Assembly (NCBI RefSeq): GCF_003851545.1
Contig: NZ_BHVX01000010.1
Coordinates: 62,001 to 126,000 of the forward strand
Direction: 5' to 3'
Length of the DNA: 64,000 bases
From: Ralstonia sp. SET104
Lineage (GTDB): Bacteria; Pseudomonadota; Gammaproteobacteria; Burkholderiales; Burkholderiaceae
Below, in pieces: positions 36,867 to 46,192 of this stretch; the first letter of the stretch is position 1; each line of letters begins with the position of its first letter. The position numbers and the translations under genes were made by a program. A model generated the notes under the pieces. The model was not told where the DNA came from, did not search any database, and saw nothing but the letters and a program-made list of their open reading frames with translations.

Positions 36867-38170
36867 GGTTCATCGAGGAATTCCGGGGAACGCGGCGCGG
36901 ATCTTGAGGAAGAAGTATTCCTCGTCGCGGTACCCATAAGCCCGGCGTTTGATGACCTTGATGGTGTTGTTGATGCCTTCAACGACGCTGGTGTTGAGCG
37001 GGTGGCGGCAGCGGGCCAGAATTCCATGCCAATAGACTTGCAGGCGCTGGGCGAACAATTGCAAAGCGGCGATCCCGCTCTGCCGCGCCTGCTCAAACCA
37101 TTGCTCCCAAGCCTTCTGCGCCCACGCGGGCTTGCGATAGAACCAGAGCCGTTTGAGTTCGTCGCGTAGCACGTAGACGCACAACAGTGGCTGGTTGGCG
37201 CTCAGCAGCTCCTTCAAGTGCACCGCCTGCTCGGGTCTCAGGTTGTGGCGATTGCGCAGCAACAGCCACCGGCTCGACTTCAGAACCTTGCGGGCCGGCT
37301 TGTCATGCCGGAGTTGATTGGCCTGGTCCACCCGCACCCGGTCGATCACCTCACGCCCGTACTTGGCCACGACGTGGAACAAGTCGTAGACCACCTCGGC
37401 TTGCGGGCAATGCTCATTGATCTCCAGTTCGTAGGCAGTCGTCATGTCGATTGCCACCGCCTCGATGCGCTGGGCGACACCTTCGGGAAGCTGTTCGAAG
37501 AAGGCGCGGGCGGTCTCGCGAGAACGCCCTGGGCCGACCCAGAGCACCTGCCGCCCGATCGGATCGACCACCACCGTGGCATAGCGATGGCCTTTATGGA
37601 GTGCGAATTCGTCCATGGCCAGATAACGGATCGTCGACCAGTCCGGTTCGGCCACACGCGCTCGCAAGCGCATCTTGTCGATCGATTTGACCGTGTGCCA
37701 GCCTAGATCGTAGAACGCGGCCACCGCCTGTACGCTACTCGACTGCAGTAGCTTCTCGCACGCCTCTGCGAATCGCTGCGTCACTCTTTGGTAGCGGCCC
37801 AGCCAGTCCAGCTTCTCCAGTCGCGGTCCGCCGCAACGTTCGCACCAGACGCGCCGGCGCGGGACGTGAAGCACCACCCGGTACTCGAATAGCGGCAGAT
37901 CACGTACCCGCCGAACCGTCGTCTCATGGATCTGCGAGCAACGCGCACCGCACTGCTCGCAGTGCATGACCTTGCTCACTGGCTTCAGATAGAGCGATAG
38001 CGTATGGCTCTCGCCTTGCGGCCACTCCACGCGTTCCAGGCGGTAACCCTTCCAGCATCCCAACGCCTGCAGTGTCTTGCGATCCAGCATTCCTCCTCCC
38101 AACACCTGTCCTTGTCGGCGTCAGCATACGGAATGTGGCAATTCAGACCCACGGAATTCGTCGAAGAACC
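36867..38170 (-). mobile_element. ISL3-family insertion sequence, 1304 bp, apparently intact
   Basis: Imperfect terminal inverted repeats: left GGTTCATCGAGGAATTCCGG (from 36867), right end reading inward GGTTCTTCGACGAATTCCGT (from 38170), three mismatches in 20. The element carries one full transposase. It is flanked by T8 on both sides (36859-36866 and 38171-38178), consistent with the 8-bp target duplication expected for ISL3 and with insertion in the T-tract of the acnB terminator. Confidence 0.88.
36870..38105 (-). CDS. ISL3-family transposase
   Basis: A 411-residue DDE transposase. An N-terminal zinc-binding region has two CxxC pairs (CEQC near 49, CERC near 88), followed by a helix-turn-helix part and the DDE core: MDEFALHKGHRY (first Asp near 167), a second Asp in DLFHVVAKYG, and Glu in VVEGINNTIKVIKR. 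No frameshift or stop interrupts it, so the element may be active. The stop codon lies inside the left terminal repeat. The start could be residue 1 or Met6 (MLDRKTLQ); AGGAGG at 38092-38098 (read on the minus strand) fits Met6 less well than Met1's neighbourhood. Confidence 0.92.
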   Translation of the reverse strand: MLGGGMLDRKTLQALGCWKGYRLERVEWPQGESHTLSLYLKPVSKVMHCEQCGARCSQIHETTVRRVRDLPLFEYRVVLHVPRRRVWCERCGGPRLEKLDWLGRYQRVTQRFAEACEKLLQSSSVQAVAAFYDLGWHTVKSIDKMRLRARVAEPDWSTIRYLAMDEFALHKGHRYATVVVDPIGRQVLWVGPGRSRETARAFFEQLPEGVAQRIEAVAIDMTTAYELEINEHCPQAEVVYDLFHVVAKYGREVIDRVRVDQANQLRHDKPARKVLKSSRWLLLRNRHNLRPEQAVHLKELLSANQPLLCVYVLRDELKRLWFYRKPAWAQKAWEQWFEQARQSGIAALQLFAQRLQVYWHGILARCRHPLNTSVVEGINNTIKVIKRRAYGYRDEEYFFLKIRAAFPGIPR

Positions 38171-38251
38171 TTTTTTTTTCCTGCGGCGGTGCGCAGGCTG
38201 AACGGACGGGTGACGGGCCAAGGGAGCGGTCTCCCTCGGCCGTACGGCGCG

Positions 38252-39955
38252 TCAGTGGATGATGATCGATACCGTTGAGTACGCCGGTACCGTGATGGTC
38301 TCGCTATACGTGCCGGCCTTCGTGCCACGTGCGACCGGGAACTGGCCGAAGCCTTGCAGCGTGGCCGGCACGGAGGTCGGCATGGTGCGCTGGCCGCTGT
38401 AGTTCGGGCCGTTCAGCGCGGGAATCGAGAAGCCGCTGTCCGAGCGTGCCGGATACGCGAAGCCCGATGGGCTGCCCGGCACCGGCAGCAATGCCACTGC
38501 CGTGCCCCAGCGGCCAAGCGCGTCGCCCAGGCCCGTACCGCCGCCGGCCTGGATGGCGCCGCTCAGCACCGTGGCCGAATCCGTCGATGAGAAGTTCTGC
38601 AGCAGGTTGGTGTAGTACGCAATGCCGTACTGGCGCAGCAGGAAGCCGCCCAGGCTGCCCGAGATCGGATACCCCGGGCACGACGACGACAGCGACGGAT
38701 CGAACGCCGTCAGCGAGCAGTCGTACGCGCTTTGCAGCCAGGCCGGGAAGCGGCTGTCACGCACGTTGTTGAAGTTCGGGTCGATCTGGCTGGAGAGCAC
38801 GTCTTCCATCGTCATCGCCGTCATTTCTTCCAGCCACGTGCCGTACATGTACTGCGAGCCGTGCAGCACGCCGCGCTGGTAGAAGTTGGCCATATGCGTG
38901 AACTCGTGGCCGAGCGTCGAGATGACGGTATTCAGCCCGTCTGTGCCACCCAGGTAGACGGTTTCCGAATCCACATACAGCGACAGCGACTGATTCGACA
39001 GCGGCTGCGAGCTGGTGGTGAAGTTGTTGCGCGCCCAGAAGTAACCGATGCGGCCATAGGGCTGGCCATCGGGCTGGATGTTCAGCACCACGATGTCGAG
39101 TGCCTGGTTCGGATCGATCAGGCTGGCCGAGCTGGAGTAGCTACCCCACGGCTGGCCGACCAGGGAGGTGGCCAGTGTGTAGATCGACTGCGTGCCCGAA
39201 GCAAACTTGGTGATGAGCGTGTTGATGGTGCCGTCGGTGATCTTGCCGGTGCCGTATTCGCTGTCTTCCACCCACAGGTTGACGATGCGGCCATCGGCAG
39301 CCGTGGCCTGCTGACGCAGTGTGGTGGTGCGCACGGTGGCAGTGCCGTCTGGTTGCTGGTGGTTCCACGTGCGCTGGGTGCCGACGCTGGACACCGACTG
39401 CGGGCGGAGCGCCGTGCTGTTGGACGCGCCCTGCGTCTTGAGCGGGCCGGCACCGGTGGCGTAGCCGTCCAGCGCGTGGAGGTTGAAGCCGGAGATCTGG
39501 CGGTCGAACGCGGCGTTGGCGTCATTGCCGGCCACGTCCGCGGCGGTCTTGGGGATCGGTGTGCCGGTGGCGTTCAGCAGACCCAGGCCCGAGAGCGATA
39601 CGGACGGCATCGGCTGCGCCGCTGCGCTCTGGTTTGTGTAGATGAGCGTCACGCTCTGGCCCGTGAGCCCTGCAATCGACACCGGAACCGAGCCGGCCGA
39701 GCCGCCCGTATTGGTGGCCTGCCACACGCCCACGCCCGAGCCAGCATACGTATTGCCCAGCGCACCGCAGTTCGACCCGCTGCACGCCGATGCCACGGTG
39801 ATATTGGCCGATGAGCGTTGCGTGGCAGCCGGGGTGGCCCCCGAGTTGCCGCCCCCACCGCCCCCGCCGCATGCAGCCAGGGCGCCTGTTGCTGCCACCA
39901 TCATCGCGATGGTCCATTGCTTCGTGCCGCGCACGTTGTTGCTGCTGCGTTCCAT
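38252..39955 (-). CDS. secreted M30-type (hyicolysin-like) zinc metallopeptidase, lipoprotein
   Basis: A 567-residue predicted lipoprotein: signal segment (about 14-28) ending LAAC with a Gly-rich linker after the Cys. The zinc site HEFTH is at 350-354, with WLEEMTAMTMED about 24 residues later supplying a likely third ligand Glu. The C-terminal part (about 470-567) is beta-rich. The layout fits the M30 family found in Ralstonia and relatives. It acts outside the inner membrane, probably surface-anchored. GGAG lies eight bases before ATG 39955. It is divergent from the LysR gene and its end lies about 80 bases from the ISL3 copy. Confidence 0.8.
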   Translation of the reverse strand: MERSSNNVRGTKQWTIAMMVAATGALAACGGGGGGGNSGATPAATQRSSANITVASACSGSNCGALGNTYAGSGVGVWQATNTGGSAGSVPVSIAGLTGQSVTLIYTNQSAAAQPMPSVSLSGLGLLNATGTPIPKTAADVAGNDANAAFDRQISGFNLHALDGYATGAGPLKTQGASNSTALRPQSVSSVGTQRTWNHQQPDGTATVRTTTLRQQATAADGRIVNLWVEDSEYGTGKITDGTINTLITKFASGTQSIYTLATSLVGQPWGSYSSSASLIDPNQALDIVVLNIQPDGQPYGRIGYFWARNNFTTSSQPLSNQSLSLYVDSETVYLGGTDGLNTVISTLGHEFTHMANFYQRGVLHGSQYMYGTWLEEMTAMTMEDVLSSQIDPNFNNVRDSRFPAWLQSAYDCSLTAFDPSLSSSCPGYPISGSLGGFLLRQYGIAYYTNLLQNFSSTDSATVLSGAIQAGGGTGLGDALGRWGTAVALLPVPGSPSGFAYPARSDSGFSIPALNGPNYSGQRTMPTSVPATLQGFGQFPVARGTKAGTYSETITVPAYSTVSIIIH

Positions 39956-40306
39956 CCACTTCTCTCCAAATCCGCAAGTACCGAATGCCGGCGCGGGGGC
40001 GGCTCGTGACTGCCCTCAAGCGCAACATGCGGACGGATTCTCAAGGTGACGTGGCGGATTCGATTCGTGGAAATAACGGCCTCACAGCCCTCAATTCCCC
40101 CCAATGTGGGGGTGCGCGAAGTTTGCATTGTCGAAAAGGTTGAAAAAGTCGTAGCCCCGGGGTGTAGAAGCAGAAAACGGAGGAGGGCACCCAGCGCCAC
40201 TTGAGCGACGCGCCGGTCCGCTAGAATGGGCCGCTTCTTGTTCCCAGCGCATTCATAGATAGCGCCTTCCTCGTCTCGGAGGGGGCGCTCAATACTTTCC
40301 CCGCCG
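39956..40306. other. intergenic region between the divergent metallopeptidase and LysR genes
   Basis: 351 bases without a supported gene. It must hold the divergent promoters, but no clear -35/-10 pair or repeat could be singled out. Confidence 0.5.
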
Positions 40307-41200
40307 ATGCTCGTTGCGCAGCTCAAATCGTTCTTCATGGTTGCTCGCCTGGGCAGCATCACGCTGGCCGCCAAGCAGCTCGGCCTGTCGCAGCCGACCG
40401 TGACTTCACAGATACGCGCCCTGGAAGAGGCTTATGGCGTGGAGCTGTTCTACCGCGGCGGGCGCCGGCTGGCCCTGGCAGACGCAGGTGTGCGGCTGAT
40501 GCCGCTGGTCGACCAGCTCGTACGCCAGGAAACCGAGATCGATTTCTTCCTGCGTAACTCCGGCGACATGGGCTCGGGCCACCTGCGCATCGGCGCCACA
40601 GCACCGTACTACGTGCTCGACATTGTTGACCGGTTCTGCAAGAGCCACCCCGGCATCGACGTGAGTATCGAAGCGGGCAACTCGGTGCAGATGCTCGAAG
40701 CGTTGCAGGAGTATCGGGTGGACGTGGCATCGTCGTCGCAGCGGGTGGATGATGCGCGCTTTCTACGCATTGAGCTGGCGCGTGATCCGCTTGTGCTGGT
40801 GGTGCACCGCAGCCACGCGCTGGCCGCGCAGACGAGCGTGCCCGTGTCCGCGCTGTCGCAATGCCGGCTGCTGGTGCGCGAAGTGGGCTCGACCACCCGC
40901 GCAATGACTGAAACGATGATGGCCCATGCGGGCGTGACGCCGGCGTCTACGGTGGAGATCGGCAGCCGGGAGTCCATCCGCGAGGCCATCACGCGCAACC
41001 TTGGCGTGAGCGTGATCGCCCGCCAGGAGGTGCCGAGCCACGCTGATCTGCGTGTACTGCCGTTCGAGGGCATCGAGGGTGGCGTGCCGGAGTTGAGCGA
41101 ATACCTGTACTGCCTGCAGGATCGGCGTGAGGCACGCTTGATTGCCGCCTTCCTGAGTGAAGTCCGGCCGGTTTCGTCATGGGCCGGACCAAAATCCTGA
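40307..41200 (+). CDS. LysR-family regulator of the phosphonate locus
   Basis: A 297-residue transcription factor: winged helix at 1-60 (LGSITLAAKQLGLSQPTVTSQIRALEEAYGVELFYRGGRRL) and a ligand-binding domain from about 90 (LRIGATAPYYVLDIV). It is encoded 60 bases before the AEP transporter ATPase and matches the LysR type usually linked to AEP uptake genes. It is clearly paralogous with the LysR at 48248-49183 that closes the locus. Here it reads in the same direction as the transporter instead of divergently, which is less usual for LysR-controlled operons. Confidence 0.9.
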   Translation: MLVAQLKSFFMVARLGSITLAAKQLGLSQPTVTSQIRALEEAYGVELFYRGGRRLALADAGVRLMPLVDQLVRQETEIDFFLRNSGDMGSGHLRIGATAPYYVLDIVDRFCKSHPGIDVSIEAGNSVQMLEALQEYRVDVASSSQRVDDARFLRIELARDPLVLVVHRSHALAAQTSVPVSALSQCRLLVREVGSTTRAMTETMMAHAGVTPASTVEIGSRESIREAITRNLGVSVIARQEVPSHADLRVLPFEGIEGGVPELSEYLYCLQDRREARLIAAFLSEVRPVSSWAGPKS

Positions 41201-41260
41201 AATGCGCGCATTGGCGTTTTTAGGGTAACTGCCACATGGGGTACATGTCGGCTGGCTACA

Positions 41261-42415
41261 GTGGCGACCGATTTTGCTACTGCCCGCGCCCCCGTGCCCA
41301 TACCCCAGCTTGTTACCAACCCGACTTCGGGTTCCGCCACGCCGTTCCTGTCCGTGCGGCAGGTCTCGCGCCGCTTTGGCGCGTTCACGGCACTCGACGG
41401 GGTGTCGCTGGATGTGGCGCAGGGCGAATTTGTCTGCTTGCTGGGCCCCTCAGGCTGCGGCAAGACGACCTTGCTGCGCATCATTGCAGGGCTGGAGGCG
41501 CAAGACGGCGGCCAGATCGTGGCGGGCAGCCGCGATATTTCCAATCTGCCGCCGCGCGAGCGTGACTACGGCATCGTCTTCCAGTCGTACGCGCTGTTTC
41601 CTAATCTGACGGTTGCGCAGAACGTTGCCTATGGGCTGGATACCAGCAACGGCAACCGTGCGCGCATGCAGGAGCGGGTCTCGGAGATGCTCGCGCTGGT
41701 CGGCCTGACCGGCAGCGAGGCGAAGTACCCGTCGCAGTTGTCCGGCGGGCAGCAGCAGCGTGTGGCGCTGGCCCGCGCGCTGGCGCCTGCACCGTCGCTG
41801 TTGCTGCTGGATGAGCCGATGTCGGCACTGGACGCCCAAGTGCGCGAGCATTTGCGCGTCGAGCTGCGCCGCCTGCAGCGCAAGCTGAACGTGACCACGC
41901 TGATGGTCACGCACGACCAGGACGAGGCGATGGCGATGGCTGATCGCATCGCCGTCATGTCCAACGGGCGCATCGAGCAGACGGGCTCACCGGCGGAGAT
42001 CTATTCGCGCCCAGCCACCGGGTTTGTTGCCGGCTTTGTCGGGCAGGCCAACTGGCTGCCGCTGCAGCACGCGGAAGATGGCACGCCCACCCTGGCCGGC
42101 CAGCCGCTGCTGCTCGATCCGGCTTTCGCCGCAGGTTCTTCCGGGTCGGCATGGGCTCAGGGCCGCCTGTTCTGCCGCCCCGAAGCCGTCACGCTGCACC
42201 CCGACGATGATGCCCCCAACCGCCATCTCGCCCGCGTGGTCGACCAGATTTACCTGGGCAGCCGCACGCGCGTGACGTTGTCGATTGACGGTTTGGCCGA
42301 TGCCCTCCTGGTGGCTGAAGTGGCATCGAGCGCGCTGCAAGCCGGTCGCGGTGGCCTGGGTGACAGCAAGCTGTGGATCGCGCTCGAGCGTAACGGCCTG
42401 CGTGTGTATGCCTGA
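41261..42415 (+). CDS. phnT: 2-aminoethylphosphonate ABC transporter ATP-binding protein
   Basis: A 384-residue importer ATPase. Walker [11 protein letters not shown]-loop [11 protein letters not shown], signature LSGGQQQR, Walker [14 protein letters not shown] and a C-terminal TOBE-like domain (about 270-384) are complete. It is the first gene of the AEP uptake cassette, and its end overlaps the permease start. The GTG start at 41261 has only a weak upstream G-rich stretch; an internal start closer to the ATPase core ([12 protein letters not shown]) cannot be excluded. The phosphonate substrate is inferred from neighbours. Confidence 0.88.
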   Translation: MATDFATARAPVPIPQLVTNPTSGSATPFLSVRQVSRRFGAFTALDGVSLDVAQGEFVCLLGPSGCGKTTLLRIIAGLEAQDGGQIVAGSRDISNLPPRERDYGIVFQSYALFPNLTVAQNVAYGLDTSNGNRARMQERVSEMLALVGLTGSEAKYPSQLSGGQQQRVALARALAPAPSLLLLDEPMSALDAQVREHLRVELRRLQRKLNVTTLMVTHDQDEAMAMADRIAVMSNGRIEQTGSPAEIYSRPATGFVAGFVGQANWLPLQHAEDGTPTLAGQPLLLDPAFAAGSSGSAWAQGRLFCRPEAVTLHPDDDAPNRHLARVVDQIYLGSRTRVTLSIDGLADALLVAEVASSALQAGRGGLGDSKLWIALERNGLRVYA

Positions 42416-44198
42416 GACCGCCATGTCGATGCTGCCCCCTGAGGCCAACGTGGTTGCGGCCACCCGATCCGAATCCCCCCGCGAACCGGCTCGCACCGCA
42501 CGCACAGTGTTCTGGCGTACCGACGCACCGGTGCTGACTGGCATGAAGCTCGGCTGGCTGCTGTTGCTGACCGTCGGCCTGCTGTTGCCCACGGCGATGA
42601 TGCTGTTGCAGGCCACGGGCCTGGTCGCCAGCGCCCGCAGCACGGACGAGCACGGCCTGGCGCTGGTCGCGCACGTGGTGGGGGCGCCCAATTTTCTTGC
42701 CATGGTGGGCCGCACGCTGGCCGTGTCCGGCGCAGTGGCTTTCATCGTGGTGCCGCTTGCGTTTGCCCTGGCCTACGCGGTGCAACGCACGCGCATGCCG
42801 CTGCGCGGCACGATGCGCACGCTGGCGATGCTGCCGCTGTTTGCGCCGTCGCTGCTGCCGGGCATTGCGCTGGTCTATCTGTTCGGCAACCAGGGCGTGT
42901 TCAAAGCCTGGATGAACGGCACCAATATCTACGGCTTTTGGGGCATCGTGCTGGGCGAGGTGTTTTACACCTTCCCCTACGCGCTGATGCTGCTGCTCGC
43001 CACGCTCACGCTGGCAGACGGCCGCCTGTATGACGCCGCACGTGCAATGGGCGCAAACCCGTGGCGCACGTTCCGCACGGTCACGCTGCCGGGCGCACGC
43101 TACGGCCTGTTCGGTGCCTTCGCGCTGGTCTTTACGTTGGTTGCCACCGACTTTGGTGTGCCGACCGTGGTGGGCGGCAGCTACCAGGTGCTGGCCGTAG
43201 AGGCCTACAAGGCGGTGGTGGGGCAGCAGCAGTTTGCGCGCGGCGCCGTTATTGGCCTGATGCTCCTGCTGCCCGCGTTGCTGACGTTTGCCGTGGAGCG
43301 GCTCGTGCAGCGCCGCCAGCATGCGGCGCTGGCCAGTCGCGCGCAGCCGTATTACCCGCAGCCGGATCGCGTGCGCGATGGGCTCTTCCTGTTGCTGAGT
43401 GCCTTGGTGGTCGGCGGCATTTTGCTGATGCTGGCCACGGCGGTTGGTGCATCGCTGGTCAAGCTGTGGCCATACAACCTTGAGCTGTCGCTGCGCAACT
43501 ACGACTTCGACAACATGGATGGCGGCGGCTGGCTGGCGTATCGCAACAGCCTGAAGCTTGCCGCGCTGACCACCGTGTTCGGCACCGCACTGATCTTTAC
43601 CGGCGCATGGCTGGTCGAAAAAACACGCGCTGCAGGATGGTTGCAATCCGGGCTGCATTCCGCCATCCGCTTTGCGGTGCTGCTGCCGATGGCCGTGCCG
43701 GGCCTCGTGCTGGGCCTGGGTTACGTGTTCTTCTTCAACCATCCGGCCAATCCGCTCAATGGCCTGTATGGCGGCATGGCGTTGATGGTGCTCTGCACGA
43801 TCATGCATTGCGCCACGGCCGCGCACCTCACGTCGGTGGCTTCGCTGGGGCAGCTTGATCCGGTGTTCGAGGCGGTATCGGCCTCGCTCAAGGTATCGGC
43901 GCTGCGCACGTACTGGCGCGTGACGCTGCCGATGTGCGTGCCGGCCGTGCTGTCGTGCGCGCGCTATCTGTTCGTGTCGGCCATGACCACTGTGTCGGCG
44001 GTGATCTTCCTCTACAGCCCCGACACCGTGCTGGCGTCCGTGGCCGTGCTGAATATGGATGATGCCGGCGACATCGGTCCGGCTGCGGCCATGTCCACGC
44101 TCATTCTTGTCACGTCGATCGTTGTATCGCTGCTGCTGGAGCTGGCCACGCGCGGCATCGTGCGCCGCACGCAGGCCTGGCGCACGGCGGCCCATTGA
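42408..44198 (+). CDS. phnV: fused double permease of the 2-aminoethylphosphonate ABC importer
   Basis: A 596-residue inner-membrane protein with two permease halves (about 45-300 and 340-590), each with six membrane segments and an EAA-type loop: [21 protein letters not shown] in the first and [21 protein letters not shown] in the second. The fusion replaces separate PhnU and PhnV subunits. ATG 42408 overlaps the ATPase stop; ATG 42423 is possible. The symbol is approximate. Confidence 0.85.
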   Translation: MPETAMSMLPPEANVVAATRSESPREPARTARTVFWRTDAPVLTGMKLGWLLLLTVGLLLPTAMMLLQATGLVASARSTDEHGLALVAHVVGAPNFLAMVGRTLAVSGAVAFIVVPLAFALAYAVQRTRMPLRGTMRTLAMLPLFAPSLLPGIALVYLFGNQGVFKAWMNGTNIYGFWGIVLGEVFYTFPYALMLLLATLTLADGRLYDAARAMGANPWRTFRTVTLPGARYGLFGAFALVFTLVATDFGVPTVVGGSYQVLAVEAYKAVVGQQQFARGAVIGLMLLLPALLTFAVERLVQRRQHAALASRAQPYYPQPDRVRDGLFLLLSALVVGGILLMLATAVGASLVKLWPYNLELSLRNYDFDNMDGGGWLAYRNSLKLAALTTVFGTALIFTGAWLVEKTRAAGWLQSGLHSAIRFAVLLPMAVPGLVLGLGYVFFFNHPANPLNGLYGGMALMVLCTIMHCATAAHLTSVASLGQLDPVFEAVSASLKVSALRTYWRVTLPMCVPAVLSCARYLFVSAMTTVSAVIFLYSPDTVLASVAVLNMDDAGDIGPAAAMSTLILVTSIVVSLLLELATRGIVRRTQAWRTAAH

Positions 44199-44235
44199 AT
44201 TTGTCGTCCCTAACAGCACAAAGCAGAAAGGAAGC

Positions 44236-45120
44236 ATGAACATGAGTGATTCCTCCCTAATCACGGCGCGCCAGGCTGGCGCAGACCGCCTTAACCCCGG
44301 GAGCACGCCGCTGCGGCTGGAGGCCGCCGTGCTCGACTGGGCTGGCACCGTGGTCGATTTCGGCTCGTTTGCCCCCACGCAGATCTTCGTGGAAGCGTTT
44401 GGCGAGTTCGGCGTGGCCATCACGCTGGAAGAAGCGCGTGGCCCGATGGGCCTTGGCAAGTGGGATCACATCCGCGCGCTGTGCAATGACGGCGCGATTG
44501 CGGCGCGCTTCTCGCTCGCGCACGGGCGCATGCCCACCGATGATGACGTGACTGCCATCTACAACCGCTTCATGCCGTTGCAGATCGAAAAGGTGGGTGC
44601 GCATTCAGCAATGATTCCTGGCGCGCTGGACACCATCGCCGCGCTGCGCGAAGCGGGCTTGAAGATCGGCACGTGCTCGGGCTACCCGCGCGTGGTGATG
44701 GACCGCGTGGTTGATCTGGCCGCCACGGCCGGTTACACGCCCGATTGCGTTGTCGCGTCCGATGAGGTGCCGCGTGCCCGTCCGTGGCCTGCGCAGGCAC
44801 TGCGCTGCGTGGTTGATCTCGCCATTGGCGATGTGGCTGCGTGCGTAAAGGTGGACGACACCGTGCCCGGTATCGAAGAAGGCCGCCGCGCCGGCATGTG
44901 GACTGTTGCGCTGCTGATGTCGGGTAATGCGCTGGGCCTGCCGTATGCGCAATACGCCGCGCTGTCTGCGGATGAACGCGCGCGCCATCGCGTGGCCATT
45001 TCGGCGGGTTTTGCCGCCTGCCGCCCGCATTACGAGGTCGACACGATTGCCGATCTGCCCGAGGTTGTGGCCGACATCAACCGCCGCCTGGCGCGCGGTG
45101 AACGCCCACAGTGCATTTGA
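44236..45120 (+). CDS. phnX: phosphonoacetaldehyde hydrolase (phosphonatase)
   Basis: A 294-residue HAD-superfamily enzyme cleaving phosphonoacetaldehyde to acetaldehyde and phosphate. The nucleophile motif is [12 protein letters not shown] (Asp near 34), the Schiff-base Lys lies in MGLGKWDHI (about residue 76), and [13 protein letters not shown] supplies the acidic motif. ATG 44236 is set by AAAGGAAG; the long upstream frame inside the permease gene is not used. It sits between permease and binding protein, linking uptake with C-P bond cleavage. The transaminase normally producing its substrate is not in this locus. Confidence 0.95.
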   Translation: MNMSDSSLITARQAGADRLNPGSTPLRLEAAVLDWAGTVVDFGSFAPTQIFVEAFGEFGVAITLEEARGPMGLGKWDHIRALCNDGAIAARFSLAHGRMPTDDDVTAIYNRFMPLQIEKVGAHSAMIPGALDTIAALREAGLKIGTCSGYPRVVMDRVVDLAATAGYTPDCVVASDEVPRARPWPAQALRCVVDLAIGDVAACVKVDDTVPGIEEGRRAGMWTVALLMSGNALGLPYAQYAALSADERARHRVAISAGFAACRPHYEVDTIADLPEVVADINRRLARGERPQCI

Positions 45121-45144
45121 GTTTGTTGTCCTGTTTGTTGTCCT
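45121..45144. repeat. 12-bp direct repeat downstream of phnX
   Basis: GTTTGTTGTCCT occurs twice in tandem immediately after the phnX stop, within the 55-base gap before the binding-protein gene. Possibly slippage; no further role visible. Confidence 0.8.
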
Positions 45145-45175
45145 TTCCCCTGCATCACACCATACCGAGGAAACC

Positions 45176-46192
45176 ATGACCGCACGTCTTTCCCTGCTGG
45201 CTGTTGCCGCTACGATGGCGTTTGCCACGTCGGCTTTTGCCAAGACCACGCTGACTGTGTACACGGCGCTGGAAGCTGACCAAGTGAAGGCGTATCAGGA
45301 CGCCTTCGAGAAGGCCAATCCGGACATCGAAATCAAGTGGGTGCGTGACTCCACCGGCGTTGTTACCGCCAAGCTGCTGGCCGAGAAAGCCAACCCGCGC
45401 GCTGACGTGGTGTGGGGCCTGGCCGCATCGAGCCTGGCCATCCTGGACAAGGAAGGCATGCTGACGCCGTACGCACCGGCCGACCTGTCGAAGATCGGCG
45501 CCACGTACCGCGACCACGCCAACCCGCCGGCATGGGTGGGTATGGATGCCTGGGGCGCCGCCATCTGCTTCAACACGGTCGAAGCCGAAAAGCAGCACCT
45601 GCCGAAGCCGACCTCGTGGGCTGACCTGACCAAGCCCGTGTACGCCGGCAAGATTGTCATGCCGAACCCGGCCTCGTCGGGCACGGGCTACCTGGACGTA
45701 AGCGCATGGCTGCAGATGCTGGGCGAGCAGAAGGGCTGGGCTTACATGGACGCCCTGCACCAGAACATCGGTCAGTACACGCACTCGGGCTCGAAGCCTT
45801 GCAAGATGGCGGCGTCGGGTGAATTTCCGATCGGCATTGCGTTTGAATACCGTGCTGTGAAGTCGAAGAAGGAAGGCGCACCGATCGATATCGTGCTGCC
45901 GTCGGAAGGGCTGGGCTGGGACGTGGAAGCCACTGGCATCATGAAGGGCACCAAAAACCTGGACGCCGCCAAGAAGCTGGCTGACTTCTCGGCCAGCCCG
46001 GTTGCCATGGCACTGTACGAAAAGAACTTTGCCGTGGTTGCCACGCCGGGCTTCTCCAAGCCCGACCCGCTGCTGCCGGCCGACTACGAGAAGCATCTGA
46101 TCAAGAACGACTTCGCGTGGGCCAGCGCCAACCGCGACCGTATCCTCGCCGAGTGGACCAAGCGCTACGACGGCAAGTCGGAGAAGAAGTAA
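45176..46192 (+). CDS. phnS: 2-aminoethylphosphonate ABC transporter substrate-binding protein
   Basis: A 338-residue periplasmic binding protein. Signal peptide residues 1-22 (ATSAFA before KTTLTVYTALE). The mature part has the iron/AEP-type binding-protein fold with DSTGVVTAKLLAEKANPRADVVWGLAASS and NPASSGTGYLDVSAWLQ. GAGG lies just before ATG 45176. It is placed between phnX and the FAD oxidase, which begins directly after its stop. The strong codon bias indicates high expression when the operon is on, as expected for a binding protein. Confidence 0.92.
   Translation: MTARLSLLAVAATMAFATSAFAKTTLTVYTALEADQVKAYQDAFEKANPDIEIKWVRDSTGVVTAKLLAEKANPRADVVWGLAASSLAILDKEGMLTPYAPADLSKIGATYRDHANPPAWVGMDAWGAAICFNTVEAEKQHLPKPTSWADLTKPVYAGKIVMPNPASSGTGYLDVSAWLQMLGEQKGWAYMDALHQNIGQYTHSGSKPCKMAASGEFPIGIAFEYRAVKSKKEGAPIDIVLPSEGLGWDVEATGIMKGTKNLDAAKKLADFSASPVAMALYEKNFAVVATPGFSKPDPLLPADYEKHLIKNDFAWASANRDRILAEWTKRYDGKSEKK

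Noticed and set aside
34865-37096. Long open frame (743 codons) antisense to acnB
   Set aside because: It runs antisense to a gene with strong codon bias (high GC at third positions), which opens the opposite frame; Arg/Ala/His-rich text with no family resemblance.
38180-38251. Terminator for the metallopeptidase gene
   Set aside because: Short hairpins (AGGGAG/CTCCCT and CCTGCG/CGCAGG) exist, but no T-tract follows on the minus strand.
42189-44459. 756-codon frame antisense to the double permease gene
   Set aside because: Low-complexity His/Gln/Arg text, no ribosome site, explained by the codon bias of the real gene.
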